64,000 nucleotides of DNA from Phyllostachys edulis (taxonomy: Eukaryota; Streptophyta; Magnoliopsida; Poales; Poaceae), in assembly GCA_036346405.1 (NCBI GenBank), contig CM070562.1, positions 111,016,412 to 111,080,411 of the forward strand. Reading direction: 5' to 3'. The notes under the pieces were generated by a model. That model ran no database searches and was not told the DNA's origin. It saw nothing but the letters and a program-made list of their open reading frames with translations. Below, one piece after another: positions 36,114 through 47,182 of this stretch. The position numbers and the translations under genes were made by a program. How positions within the stretch are numbered: position 1 is the first letter of the stretch; each line of letters begins with the position of its first letter.

Positions 36114-39100
36114 TGTAGGATCGACAATGACAATCAGAGGGGGGGGTGAATGATTGTAGCAATTAGACCTCCAATTCAAACCGTAGTTCTGTGAATAGAG
36201 CCTCTCACGATCTCCTTGGGAAACTCCTTTGAAAACCTCTTCAAGAATCGCCACGAGAACTATCTAGAGGACCTCTTCTGGATGACCTTAAGGACCTCCT
36301 GAAGATCTCTGGAAGACCTCCTTGAGATCTTTCACGCACAGCAGGAACAAAGCTACGCTCTTGAAACAATATAGAATAAATCTGTTGTATATTGCCCAAA
36401 CTTTGTTCTGTCTACAAAGTGCTCTTCAAGCACCCTTAAAAGCCTCCCACAGATGACCTCACAAAGCTCTCTCAAAAAGCTACGGGAAAAGACACCTCTC
36501 CAAGCCGTGGGGTTAGCACCTAACCCCTCATCTATTTATACCTTGAGTCCTGAACGTATATCACAATGACACGGACACAGACTCATTTTCATCCATGAAT
36601 CAAGGGACCTGGAACCCTTTCCTAACACAGGTTTTCATCATCTCTAAGACTCCAGATATGGAACTCCTTCCATACATTCATCACATGATGTAAGCCTCAA
36701 GGACTCCACCTCCTGGAGCTCCTCCACGCAACAGCAACCCTTTGATCTCCATGTGTTCCAGTGCAACCCCAATCACCTCGTGACATCCATGACCTCCTAG
36801 ACCTCAGATCTCCCCATCCTAGTCCGGGTTCTCCTCGTCACTGACCATGATTGTCTCCACGCTCAACCTACACATGCAAAAGATCAAAGAACATGAATCC
36901 TGGCACAAGTTCTCCAACTTTTTTTTGATGCAATCAAGTTCTCCAACTTGACCAAACATTAGCTTACTCACACGCATAAACACTATCATGCATCATGCAA
37001 CATACTAAAGCTCATGGAATTAACCTCATCATTAGCCAATTCCCAAAGTGGCGGACAAACAGAACACAATCGGTCGTAGCTCCATGTTAGGGACGGTACT
37101 ACCGCCCAGTAGTCGTACCGCTCCATACACACTGGTACTGCCGATTCTCAAGAAGGTCCAAAAACTCCCCAAGACAAGCTCTCTGGAAAATCCATACCGC
37201 AACCTTGCGGTCGAACCAATGTGCGGTACTACCATAGTTAAATCTATGGTACAACCGTTTACCAAGGAAATCTAAGAATCCGAAAACATGCCTTCCGGAT
37301 TTTTCAAACCGCCACGAAACAGACGGAAATACCAAACTGCGGTCGTACCGCTCCATAGCTGCGGTACTACCATTTTTCACTTGAGTTCAAAACTCACAAA
37401 ACACCTTCTCTGGAGAAACCATACTGCACAAAATCAATGTTTTCGCCATGCGGAAGTACCGCGATTCAATCTGCGGTCATACCGCTCTTCATGTAAACCA
37501 AAGCTCCAAAGACAGCTTCTCTGAAATTTTCATACCGCTATAAAACATTCGGTACAACCAGAAAGCGGTACTACTGCCACTAGACCTACGGTACTACCGC
37601 TTAACAGAAACGCTCAAAGGCCTCAGAGACACATGCCCTTCCACGTGGACGGCCCAGATTGAAATGGTCGATCGGACCATGTGTTTTAGCCGTTAGATTT
37701 GCGCACTGTTTGGCAGTCCGAACATTCACAAGGTTTAGGACCGTCCGATTTCAATCGGATGAATCACAAGCCCTTTCACGTTCGAACGGTCCGAACGTTC
37801 AACGCGATCTGGACCATCCGATTTCAATCGGGCGTCACAAAGAATCCGTTCGGACCAAGTGACTTGCGGTAGTTCCGCTGCATACTTGTGGTAGTGCCTC
37901 TCAGCAGTAGTTTCGCACTTAACACGCTGGTACTACCGATTTAGCTGTCGCTTACTGAAATCCACAATTTTAACAAAACGAAAATGCTATTGCCAAATGT
38001 GTCAACACCTAAGAGCAAAAGCATGTCCTCATGGCAATGTATTCATCATTAAATACCATGTAAGACCAGGAGGTTTTAGGTCATGATATTTGATGATGAA
38101 CACATTGACAATAAGAAAGACTTAGTCTTGGTGTTTTAAGATGAATACATTGTCTTTGGAACATGCTTGTGATCTTAGATGCTGACATATTTTTGAGTTC
38201 TGTTGATTTCTATCGGAAATCAGCATTTGTCAGGTTTTGCGGTAGTACTGGCGTTGTAGCCGCGGTACTACCACCGGACGGAATAACTGCATGATTGTTG
38301 GCGGTATGAAATTTCTCAAAGACTTGTGTTTGGCTTTTGGATTTTCTTGAGAGCGGTAGTACCGGCTTTGTATTTGAGGAACTACCAGATTGCGGTAGGA
38401 CCGCTTGTGAAGTGAGGTAGTACCGCAAGTCACTGAGTTCTGAACGTGTGTTTTGCTCGAACCGTTAGATCTTGATCTGACGGCCCTCATTGAGAGGAAC
38501 GTTTGGACCGTCCGAGATCTTAAAGGATTGTGAGCCTTTGGATTGAAATCCGACGGTTGACATCAAGAGGAGCGTTCGAACTTTGAGCAAGACTCCTAAA
38601 TCGGCAGTTTTGAAGCAAGGTCGTCGGCCAAGTCATCTGGAGCGTCCACGTGTCTTAGGGCTTGGTTCTGAGTCTTTTGTGCATTTCAGTGGTGCAGTAG
38701 TACCGTTTGGTAATTCTTGGTAATCTGCACATCGATTATCCGTTTTGTTTTTGGCGGTATGGAAAAACGAACACTTATTTTGAACATTGGATTTCTTCTT
38801 TGGTGATGCGACCGCGCCATGGTTGGCGGTAGTACCGCGATAGGTTTTTCCAGAGAGAGAGTGTTTCTGACAAGCTCTATTAAGTGAAATACGGTAATCT
38901 GCTTGGTGTGGAGCAGTGCGGCCAGTAGGTCGATATCTGGTTGTTTTAACGGTAGTACCGCTAACAAATATGACCGTTTGGTTACGGTATGGATTTTTCA
39001 GAGAGCCTATTTTTGGAGTTCTTCGTAGTCTTGATGCTGTTGTAGTTATAGTGCTGATGCGGCCCGCGATGCGATAGTCTGATTCATAACATGTCGATAT

Positions 39101-39924
39101 CTGGTTTGAGCTGAATTTGTTTCGATTGAAGAATTGATTACGAGATTGGTTAAGATAATGGTTCTTAGTTGTTGCATGATGCATAATAGTGTTTATGGAT
39201 GTGTGTGAGCTAATGGATGGTCAGATTGGACAACTTGTGCCAGGATTTGGTTTCTTTGGTCTTTGCATGTGCAGGTTGAGCGTGAGGACGAATCACGGTC
39301 GGTGACGAAGTTGACTCGGACTAGGATGGAGAGATCTGAGGTTTTGGAGATCGTGGATGTCATGAGGTGGTTTGGATCACGCTGGAGCATGTGGAGTTCA
39401 AAGGTGGTTCGCGTTGGAGCTACGGGAGGAGTCCTGGAGGCTTACGGCGTGGGAAGGTTATGGAAAGCTTTACAGATTTGGAAGGAGTTTCAAATCTGGA
39501 TGTTTTTGAGATAGAGTCTGTGTCGGTGTCGTGTTAGACATGGATAGGATTCTAGGGTATAAATAGAGGAGGGTTAGGAGCTAACTGGTGAGCTTGAGAG
39601 AGAGATTGCATCTGTAGCAAGGTTTTTCACGAGAGCTTGTTGTTACGTTTGTGATAGAGCTTCTAGAGGGCTTTCTGTTGAAGGTTCTTGAGGGGTGCTC
39701 GAGGAGCACTTTGTAGACACAAATCTATATAGAGAAATAAAGATCAAATTCGTTCTATTATGTCTCTGGTTTGTGTTGATCTTGTTGTGTGCGCAAGGAG
39801 CTTCTGTGAGGGTTTTTCAAGTAGCTTGTGAAGAGATCAAAGGAGTTCTTGTGCACAGGTTCGAGATTGAATTTGGAGGTAAATCATTCACCCCCCACCT
39901 TTGATTGCGCCATACGATCCTACA
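36114..39924. mobile_element. Inverted-repeat element D made of two opposed LTR-like arms
   Basis: Starts TGTAGGATCG and ends CGATCCTACA. The left arm (36114-38060) is an inverted, diverged copy of the right arm (38082-39924), with a spacer of about 21 bp. Each arm looks like an LTR of a Copia relative of element C: shared end (TCATTCACCCCCC...TACGATCCTACA), shared internal text (TTTGCATGTGCAGGTTGAGCGTGA), and a TATAAATAG box (right arm near 39558; left arm near 36535 in complement), with transcription directed outward in both. No coding region and no target duplication (CATAA versus TACCA) were found. It sits between pol and the 3' LTR of Copia C. Confidence 0.7.
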
Positions 39925-40856
39925 TACCACGACTAGGACCTCTGGGTCTAACACATAAGAACTAAAGCATGACATGGTTGAATACTTTGACTAGATTGAT
40001 TATTGTTATCACCTTGTGATGTTCATCGAAAAGGATGAGCTTGTTTGTGAGTCTTATTTTAAATAGCTTGTTTGTGAGTCTTATTTTAAATCATGGATTT
40101 GAAGCAAGTATATCTCTCATTGCAATCATGTGATGCTCACTCATTTTGGCATGTTATAAAAAAAATTAGAAAGAGACATTTGAAAAGATGTATGCTTCAA
40201 GCATGCCATACATATCTATATATTCAAAAGAAAAAAAAATCAAAAAAAGGACACACAAAAGTGCTCAAATGAAAAGAAGTTTGCTTCAAGCATGCCACCT
40301 TGAAAAGAAGGATGCTACAAGCATGCCACATGCATAAGATTTGAATGTGAAGCGATAGGGTGTGAATATGAGACTGATAGCTCATCTAGATTTAACTTTT
40401 GCCTCACTGTTAGGCTTTAACCTTTCATGGTGATATCTCTTTGTGGTCTTATAATCATTTTAGTCATTGTTTGAGATGCCATGTCATTGAATTAAAACTG
40501 CTTAATCATTCTACAAACTTGTTTTGACTTTGCTACACGATACATGTTTTTATATAATCCTGTTAAGCTATACTCAAAGATGGCTTGGTTAATCTATTAA
40601 ATTGAATTGAAAAATCAGCACAGCTTCTGGCTTTTTACTCTCCTTGCTCTTTTCTCTGATGTCTTCTCTCTCGGAAGTTCTTGCTGAGTACATTGCCAAA
40701 GGGGGAGAAATATGGAGAAATAAAATTGGATTTGTGCTTGTGTTGAGGGGGAGTTTAAGTTTCTTGATTTGATGCCTTGCAGTTTTTGAAACCTTCTTTT
40801 CTCAAATTCTTCTCTCTACCTTGAAGTGTTGTCAATGTATTAATCAAGGGGGAGAT

Positions 40857-42642
40857 TGTTGGACCATGGGGCGTGGTCGTGTTTTTTACTGTTGAATAAT
40901 TGACCCTTGGATTGCATTGAAATTTGTGGTTGTTGGAAGGTTCCGTTTGGGTGGTTCGTTTAAAGTCTTTTCAGGTTCGCCGGAGGTCCTCAAGGTCCTC
41001 CTAAGAAGCACTCGCGTGGACGCATCATGACCATCCAGGACCTCTCCAGGTGTTATCTGGACCATCCACGACCTCCCCAAGGAATATCAGCGCGCATTAA
41101 TCGCGTCCGTCCAGGACCTCTCCAGGAGAACCAACGCGCATCAATCACGTCCATTCAGGACCTCTCCAGGAGAACTAACGCGCATCAATCGCAACCGTCG
41201 AGGAGAACTAACGTGCATCAATCGCAATCGTCCAGGAGAACTAACGCGCATCAATCGCAACCGTCCAGGACCTCTCCAGGAGAATCAACGTGGAGAAATC
41301 TCGTCCATCTAGGACTTTCCTAGGAGAATCAACGTGGAGAAATCTCGTCCATCCAGGACCTCCCCTAGATCAATCTTGCTCATCAAGGACCTCCCTCTGG
41401 AGCATCGACATGGTCTTGTTCATCAAGGTCTTTGAGGAGGTCATTGAAGAGGTCTTTGAAGAGGTCTTTCAGGAGATTGTCCAAGACCTCCCAAGAGGTC
41501 TTTTAGGAGGTTTTCTAGTTCCACTCACGAGGTCTTCCAGGACCTCTCAGGAGGTCTTTCACGGGGTCTTGCAGGACCACCCGGAGGTCTTCACAGGACC
41601 ATCTGGAGGTCTTCTCAAGACCACCCTATTCATTCCAATTACTATATGCTTCAAGTGCTACGGTACAGGTGAGTGGTCATAGACTTGATGGAAGTAGTCG
41701 TAGACATCATGGACGTCTTGGAGGTGGTCGTATACCTACTGGAACTGGTCGTGGACCTTGTTGAAGTGTTTGTAGAAATTGTGGTTGATCTGGGTCTTGA
41801 TTAATGGTGATTGATAGTGTGTGATATGCGTGAGTGAACTGATATTGGTCAAGTTGGAGAACTTGTGCTGGAAATATGTTCTTTGGTCTTTGCATGTGCA
41901 GGTTGAAGACGACCATAGTTGATGACAAGGAGGACCGGGACTAGGATGGAAAATCTGAGGTCCAGGAGGTCGAGGATGTCATGAGGTGGTTGGGCTTGTG
42001 CTGGAGCATGTGGAGATCAAAGGTGGTTGCTGATGCACAAAGAAGCTTCGGGAGGTGCAGTCCTGAAGGCTTACGACGTGTGAGGAGATATGAAAGGTGT
42101 TCTATATCTGGAAGGTTTAGAGATATTGGAAAACCCATGTTTGGAAGGGTTTCGGGTCTCTTGATTCTCGGATAAGATAGTTATCGTGTCCGTGTCGTTG
42201 AGAACACAGATTGGTCTCTGCCTATAAAAGAAGGCAGAGGGGAAGTGTTTTTCTGTGGCTGTTACGGTGGCTTCTGTTACGTAGCTTTTGCGGTAGAGTT
42301 AAAGAGGTCTTTCGATTGAAAGCCTTGAGGGGTGCTTGTAGAGAACTTTGTAGACACAGAACAATATTGAGAAATAAGAGATTAGATCTATTCGACATTG
42401 TCTCAGGATTGTTTTGTTCGAGCTGTGCGTAAGAGGTCTTCTTGGTAGAGGTCCTCGAGAAGGTCCTGAAGAGGTTCTCGGAGAGGTCTTCGAAGAGGTC
42501 TTCGAGGAGGTCCTGAAGAGGTCCTCGAAGAGGTTCTCGAGGAGGTCGCGAGAGGACCAGCGCACGGGAGAATGGCTAATTTGTGAGCAAGAAATCGGTA
42601 CAATCATTCACCCCCCCTCTGACTGTACTATACGATCCTATA
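40857..42642 (+). repeat. 3' LTR of Copia C, internally deleted
   Basis: A 1786-bp partner of 28336-30600. It lacks about 480 bp present in the 5' copy (roughly 28900-29350), within the repeat-rich middle. A TATAAAAG box is kept at 42223-42230. It is preceded by AATCAAGGGGGAGAT and ends directly at the target duplication GAAGC. Confidence 0.92.
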
Positions 42643-42724
42643 GAAGCAAATCAAACAAAGACCAAATAAAATCCTAAATAAACTCCAAACAAACCAAACT
42701 AAAACCAACAGCGAGGAACTAAAA

Positions 42725-43990
42725 AGCTCAAAGGAGGAGGTCCTGGGAAAACGGCAAAAGGATACAGGAGGTCCTAGGAAAACGACAAAAGGTTACAGGA
42801 GGTCCTAAGGAGGAGGTTCTGAGGAAACGACAAAAGGGGATAGGAGGTCCTGAGGAAACGACAAAAGGGGACAGGAGGTCCCGAGGAGGAGGATATGACT
42901 ACTCAAAGTGGTCGCACGAAGAATACAAGGGATGCGAATATGCTGTGTAGTCGTGAGAAGGAATGCAACAGGATACGACTTACGCAACGTAGTCGTAGGA
43001 ACAAGGGAAAGAACAAGGCACGGAGAGACTCACCAAGGCCGAGAAAGAGAGAGAGGGGGAGAAAGAGGCCGGAGAAGGCTGGAGGAGGACGGTGGCGTCG
43101 GCGACGGCGACGACGACGATCGAAGATGATGCAGCGCTCCGGCGAACCCTTGGCGACGAGGCGGTTGAAGATGGCGCAAGCTTCAACGGACTCCTTGGCG
43201 ATGAAGCTTGAAGCACGGAGGACCGGCGAGAGCAAGAGAATTGGCAAAAGGTGAAGATAGAGGGCTGCTCAGGCTTATATAGCCAGGGGAGAGTCACTGG
43301 AGGACTCAGAGGTACACACGATCAAGGGCACATGTGATAGGACAAAGCACAGCCGAGCAGGTGAAGGAGATGATGGAAGCAAGTAGTGGAGGAGACAAGA
43401 GGGGGAGTAGGTTAGGGCCAAAGGGACAGCATTTAATGCGACACGACGACATTTAATGCGCAAGGACTATTGCGTCAGCAGTGACGCAACGAGAGGAAGA
43501 AGAAAGTGAGCAAGACTGCCAAGTGGGGCCAGTCAACACTTGGGAGGGTGGTCAAACCAAAGGGAGAGGTCGTGACCAAAGGGCGTCACGCGACCAAGGG
43601 GAGGTCATGACCCAAAGGGCGCACGTGACCAAGGGGTGCACGTGACCAAGGGGGAGGTCGCAACTAAAGGACAAAAGGGGAGGTCGTGACTCCAAGGGAA
43701 GGTCGCAACTAAAGGACAAAAAAGGGGAGGTCACGGCCACAGAGGGAGGTCGCAGCCAAAGGGGTGGTCTTTGCAAAAAGACTAGGAGGGTGGTCTTTGT
43801 AAAAAGACTAGGACCACCCGGAGGTCTTGGACAGAAGGGGAGGTCCAAACACAAGGGAGGTCCGGACTCTCGGATCCAAACGAAGGGAGGTCTGGACCCT
43901 CAGATCTAAACGAAGGGAGGTCTGGTCCCTTAGATCCAAACGAAGGGAGGTCTGGACCCTCAGATCCAAACGAAGGGAGGTCTAAGGAGG
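42725..43990. repeat. GAGGTC-rich tandem arrays in solo LTR B
   Basis: At 42725-42895 a unit of AGGAGGTCCTGAGGAAACGAC plus AAAAGG repeats about five times. At about 43560-43780 GGGAGGTCGTGACC-type units repeat. At about 43850-43985 a unit of about 30 bp opening GGGAGGTCTGGACCCTCAG repeats four times with small changes. All share GGAGGTC. They lie in LTR B to the right of Copia C. Confidence 0.8.
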
Positions 43991-44344
43991 AAGGAGCTGG
44001 GCCGAGGGGAATACGGAGCGAACAGGGAAGGGGAAAGACAACACCAGAGAACTCCAACGAACTTGAAAGAAACCGAGCTGATTTAGTTGAAGTTTGATTT
44101 AGTCATTTAAAGCTCTTTTTAAAAACTCAAGTTAAGTTTTGAACTCTCATCAAAACCAAATGGTTCTTTTTATTTTGAAAATTCAAAAAGTCTTGAAAAA
44201 ACCGGGATATTACAACCGTCAATGGCGCGATGAGTTGCGTAAGAGGCCGTTGCGTGTTGCAACAAGGAGAAAGCCGCTGCACGTGGCAAGAGGTTGCGGG
44301 CGATCCGCAACGGTAAGTCGGCATGTCAAGATTAAGGGGAAAAT

Positions 44345-44712
44345 TGTTAGATATAATCTTGACTTCTTAGTGTTTTGCATGTTAATTGAGTTTGCATGTC
44401 AGTTGCATGGTAGAGTTAGTGGAGCTAGTGACATGCTAATTAGTTAATAGAGTAATTAGCTGGTGCATGTAGTAGAACTAATGCATGTAGTGGAGGTAGT
44501 GGCCTACTTGAATGTGTTAGTGGAGAGGTTACATGTCATATTGTAGTTATAAAAAACATTGTAACCAGTTTGTAAAGAGATAAACAATGAAATAACAAAA
44601 GAGAAAAAAGACGCAAGTGGTTAGGCGTCACGAAACTCATATGTGCTCATCTTCTTGTGTACGTTCTAAAGAAGAAACAATGTGTGAGTTCTCCCCGAGA
44701 ACTAGGCTAACA
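44345..44712 (+). repeat. 3' LTR of Copia A
   Basis: A 368-bp partner of 25410-25762, preceded by the purine-rich AAGGGGAAAAT and followed by CACTT, the decayed copy of the CGCTT target site. It includes a short duplication (around GTAGAACTAATGCATGTAGTGG) absent from the left copy. Confidence 0.9.
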
Positions 44713-44717
44713 CACTT

Positions 44718-45236
44718 CCTTTTAAGCTCACGGCGGAACCATCTCTCGTGCTATGAAAGCAATCGCTTCTCTTGTGCCATGTCAAAACTCCACGCCAGAT
44801 TAGCTCCTTGGCTAGGGCTATTCGCTACCTGACGTTTCCGACACCAGAGTGGCCCCGCCCTAGCTCTGTAATGCATGACCTGTGTTTTCTAGCAGCGCGT
44901 CTAGCCTGCGCACTGGGTCCTTCATGGAGGGATCGCAACGCCGAGCATTCCTGACTGCCTCCTCAAACCCTTCAAGCTTTACCCAAAAGGATTCAAAGCG
45001 AAAGCATTTTTTTTCGATCCCAAGTGAGGGGCAGTAGATAGGAGCAGCAGATCGTGGTCAGACGCCTTGAAATTTAGGGCCAGCTGGAGAAAACAATCCG
45101 GAAACAAGTGCTCCCAATCGACGGTAACAAAAACCCTTGCAGTGTGTTCCAAGGTGAGGCGTTCTTGGACATATTATGTTTCCAGAGGCTGACATTTCCT
45201 TGAGTAGTAGTCCAGTAGAGACTGTAGAGTTGGTAT
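44718..45236. other. Host DNA right of the nest, then start of a retroelement remnant
   Basis: Continues the pre-insertion sequence that stops at 25409. No gene recognised. From about 45000 the text is probably already part of the retroelement remnant whose ORF begins near 45237, but no border is visible. Confidence 0.4.
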
Positions 45237-46567
45237 GTGCCTAAAGCCAAGTGGGTGGTCAGTGACTCAGTGCCAATTGAGAGTGTGAGGGATACACTAA
45301 AAGAAATGAGTGAAGTAGATGATAGAAAAAGTGAGGTTATTGTTGAAATTAACGATTTACTCTCTACTTTTAGTGTTGTTTCTCACATTGTGCATGTTGA
45401 TATTAAAAAAGAGAAGTTGCATGTTCAACTACTGGCACCGTTGGAAGTAAAAGACGAGGAGATAACCACGGTTGGGGATGGAGTGCTCGCTGCCCCGTGG
45501 TTACATCATGACGAAACACTATCTACAACAACTACAACAATTGAGGAGGACGTTAAAGGTAACAATAATGGCGTTGAATTGAATGTTCATCAAGAAGAAG
45601 TAAGAGTGAGAACTCTAGTGTTCCTTTGAATATTCCATGTTCTGAAATTTCTATGCTCAATTTACGTAATGTGGAATTGATTACTTATAAGGAAGTTCTT
45701 ACTAGAGTATCTCCTAGTGATTCTTTGTACTATATTATGTTTGATGATCCTAGAGAGCTATCTAGTGTGATTGAGAATGTTGCTGAAATTTCATGTTTAA
45801 AATCACTAGTTAATACTTATGCCTACACATATAAGTTCAATTTGATTGGAGAATATGGTGTAGATGACATGTTTTATGTTTATCGAATATGCATTACTTG
45901 TGGTAAGCTTGCTGAATTGAAATTACATGTTTTGCGTAAACAATATTTTGTGCAATGTTATGAACACAATGAGATGAGTTTCAATAATCGTGCTTGCTGT
46001 TTTAAAAGATTCCTTATGCCTACTTGTTTATCTTTTGCTAAACAATCATGTACAAGTAATCAGAGTAGCACAGTTGAAACATGGAAGGCGCTAAGAATTT
46101 TCTCCCCCATATTTGAACAAGTTGACTTGGTTTGCCCTTTTTATATCTTGTCCATGTGCTTAGAAAAGTCGAGAATGACTTTTTCTCATGGGAGGGAGAA
46201 TGATGTGAATGAAAGTATCGCAATGTATATATCAAATACATCCTATGGCTACTGTTATGCTAATTATTTTGTGCAAAACAACGAGAATAACACAACAATT
46301 GATTCATATATATGTCACGTACATGCATTTTTCTCTTTGTCTAGTACTTTTTCTAGAAATCATCATGTGAATGACAAGCGTATTGAGATGAATACATCAC
46401 ATCAATCGAATGGCTATTGTTGTACTATTCATGATTTGCAAAGCAAAAGGGCTGATAAAATAGATGATAAATACATATACCAAGCATATATGTTGTTTTC
46501 TTTGTCTAGCACATTTTCAGGCTATCAAAAGCCGAGGACAACTTTTTTTTTAAGAAAGGGAGGATGA
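45237..46567 (+). pseudogene. Retroelement-associated ORF of unknown function, frameshifted
   Basis: Two overlapping open frames (45237-45629 and 45626-46567) that appear to be one protein broken by a single frameshift near 45600-45626. It would be about 440 residues. The first part is acidic with a Thr run. The second is rich in Cys, Tyr, Asn and Ser and has two similar stretches, each with FFSLSSTFS or LFSLSSTFS and preceded by YGYCYANYF or NGYCCTIHD, suggesting an internal duplication. It directly precedes a purine-rich tract and an LTR. I recognise no gag, protease, RT or integrase motif. It is probably the accessory 3' ORF of a Gypsy-type element whose left part is missing. Confidence 0.5.
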
Positions 46568-47182
46568 TGAGGATATCCTTACGACCGGTTTTGCTCGAGT
46601 ACATGGGGACAAACTGACCAAGCTAGGAGCAAGACGAGCCAGAAGGAAGCGAGGTCCACGACTAGCCCCACAGGGTCTACAACCACTTTAACAAGGTCTA
46701 CGAACAGTTCCTCAGGTTCCACGACCACTTCCAGGACCACCCCGGAGGTCTTTAGGACCTCCCTCCAGGATCTCCTTGGGACCTCCCCAGGACCTCCCTC
46801 CAGGACCTCCCTCTAGGACCTCCTCAGGACCTCTCTCCAGGACCTCCCTAGGACCTCCTCAGGACCTCCCTCCAGGACCTCCCGAGGACCTCCTCGGGAT
46901 CTCTCTAGGACCAGTCCTACGACCAGGTCTTCGACCAGTCTTACGACACTCGATACTCAATATAAATAGTACTGGTCGTAGATAAGTTATAGTATATATC
47001 TTTTAGATAGAGTCGGTTGTAATCTTTCCATAACTGTATTAGGAAAGAATCTTTGTACAATATGTGAGTTAGAGATAGAATCGGCATTAAGCCGTGTGTG
47101 AGTCGGCCGCACCCTTAGGTGCCAATATAAGGCCAGGGCTTTGCCCATTGTAAAGGCAGACCACGTTTAATATATTTTCAAA
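46562..47182 (+). mobile_element. 3' LTR of a truncated retroelement
   Basis: It follows the purine tract AAGAAAGGGAGGATGATGAGG and starts near TGATGAGGATATCC. A TATAAATAG box lies at 46961-46969. Between about 46735 and 46920 it holds a tandem array of AGGACCTCCCTCC-type units. The right end is probably within 47170-47185 (TTTTCAAAGCA). No matching 5' LTR is in the window, so the borders are approximate. Confidence 0.5.

Larger units (their letters stand above)
28336..42642 (+). mobile_element. Long-LTR Copia element C (SIRE/Maximus-like), third layer
   Basis: A perfect target duplication GAAGC flanks it (28331-28335 and 42643-42647) inside solo LTR B. The LTRs are 28336-30600 (2265 bp) and 40857-42642 (1786 bp), starting TGTTGGAMCATGGGGCGTGG and ending CGATCCTAYA. 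The primer-binding site TGGTATCAGAGC is at about 30603, and the polypurine tract CAAGGGGGAGAT precedes the right LTR. Gag-pol runs on the + strand from about 30623 to 35971 in Copia order (protease, integrase, reverse transcriptase, RNase H). The long LTRs suggest the SIRE/Maximus lineage, which is inference. Coding is broken by many stops. Element D is inserted between pol and the right LTR. Confidence 0.93.
26596..44214 (-). mobile_element. Gypsy solo LTR B (about 3.3 kb without insert), - orientation
   Basis: Flanked by ACCGT on both sides (26591-26595 and 44215-44219), a perfect 5-bp target duplication inside Copia A. Ends: TGTCACGACCCG at the left and GGGATATTACA at the right, so the sense strand starts TGTAATATCCCGG, typical of long grass Gypsy LTRs. 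A sense TATATAAG lies near 43275 (complement of CTTATATA). With Copia C removed, the two parts (26596-28335 and 42648-44214) add up to about 3307 bp with no internal region or primer-binding site, so this is a solo LTR left by LTR-LTR recombination. It contains several GAGGTC-rich tandem arrays. Confidence 0.85.
25410..44712 (+). mobile_element. Copia element A, non-autonomous, outermost layer of the nest
   Basis: The LTRs are 25410-25762 and 44345-44712. Both start TGTTAGATATAATCTTGACT; they end CCAACA and CTAACA. The primer-binding site TTGGTATCAGAG follows the left LTR, and a purine-rich tract (AAGGGGAAAAT) precedes the right one. Flanks are CGCTT (25405-25409) and CACTT (44713-44717), a 5-bp duplication with one CG-to-CA change. 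Without its insertions the internal region is only about 1 kb (25763-26595 plus 44220-44344). It encodes no recognisable gag-pol, so it depended on another element for movement. The other layers lie inside it. Confidence 0.88.

Noticed and set aside
42895..43254. ORFs rich in Arg, Lys and Glu within solo LTR B
   Set aside because: Purine-rich LTR leader sequence. Frames overlap on both strands and match nothing.
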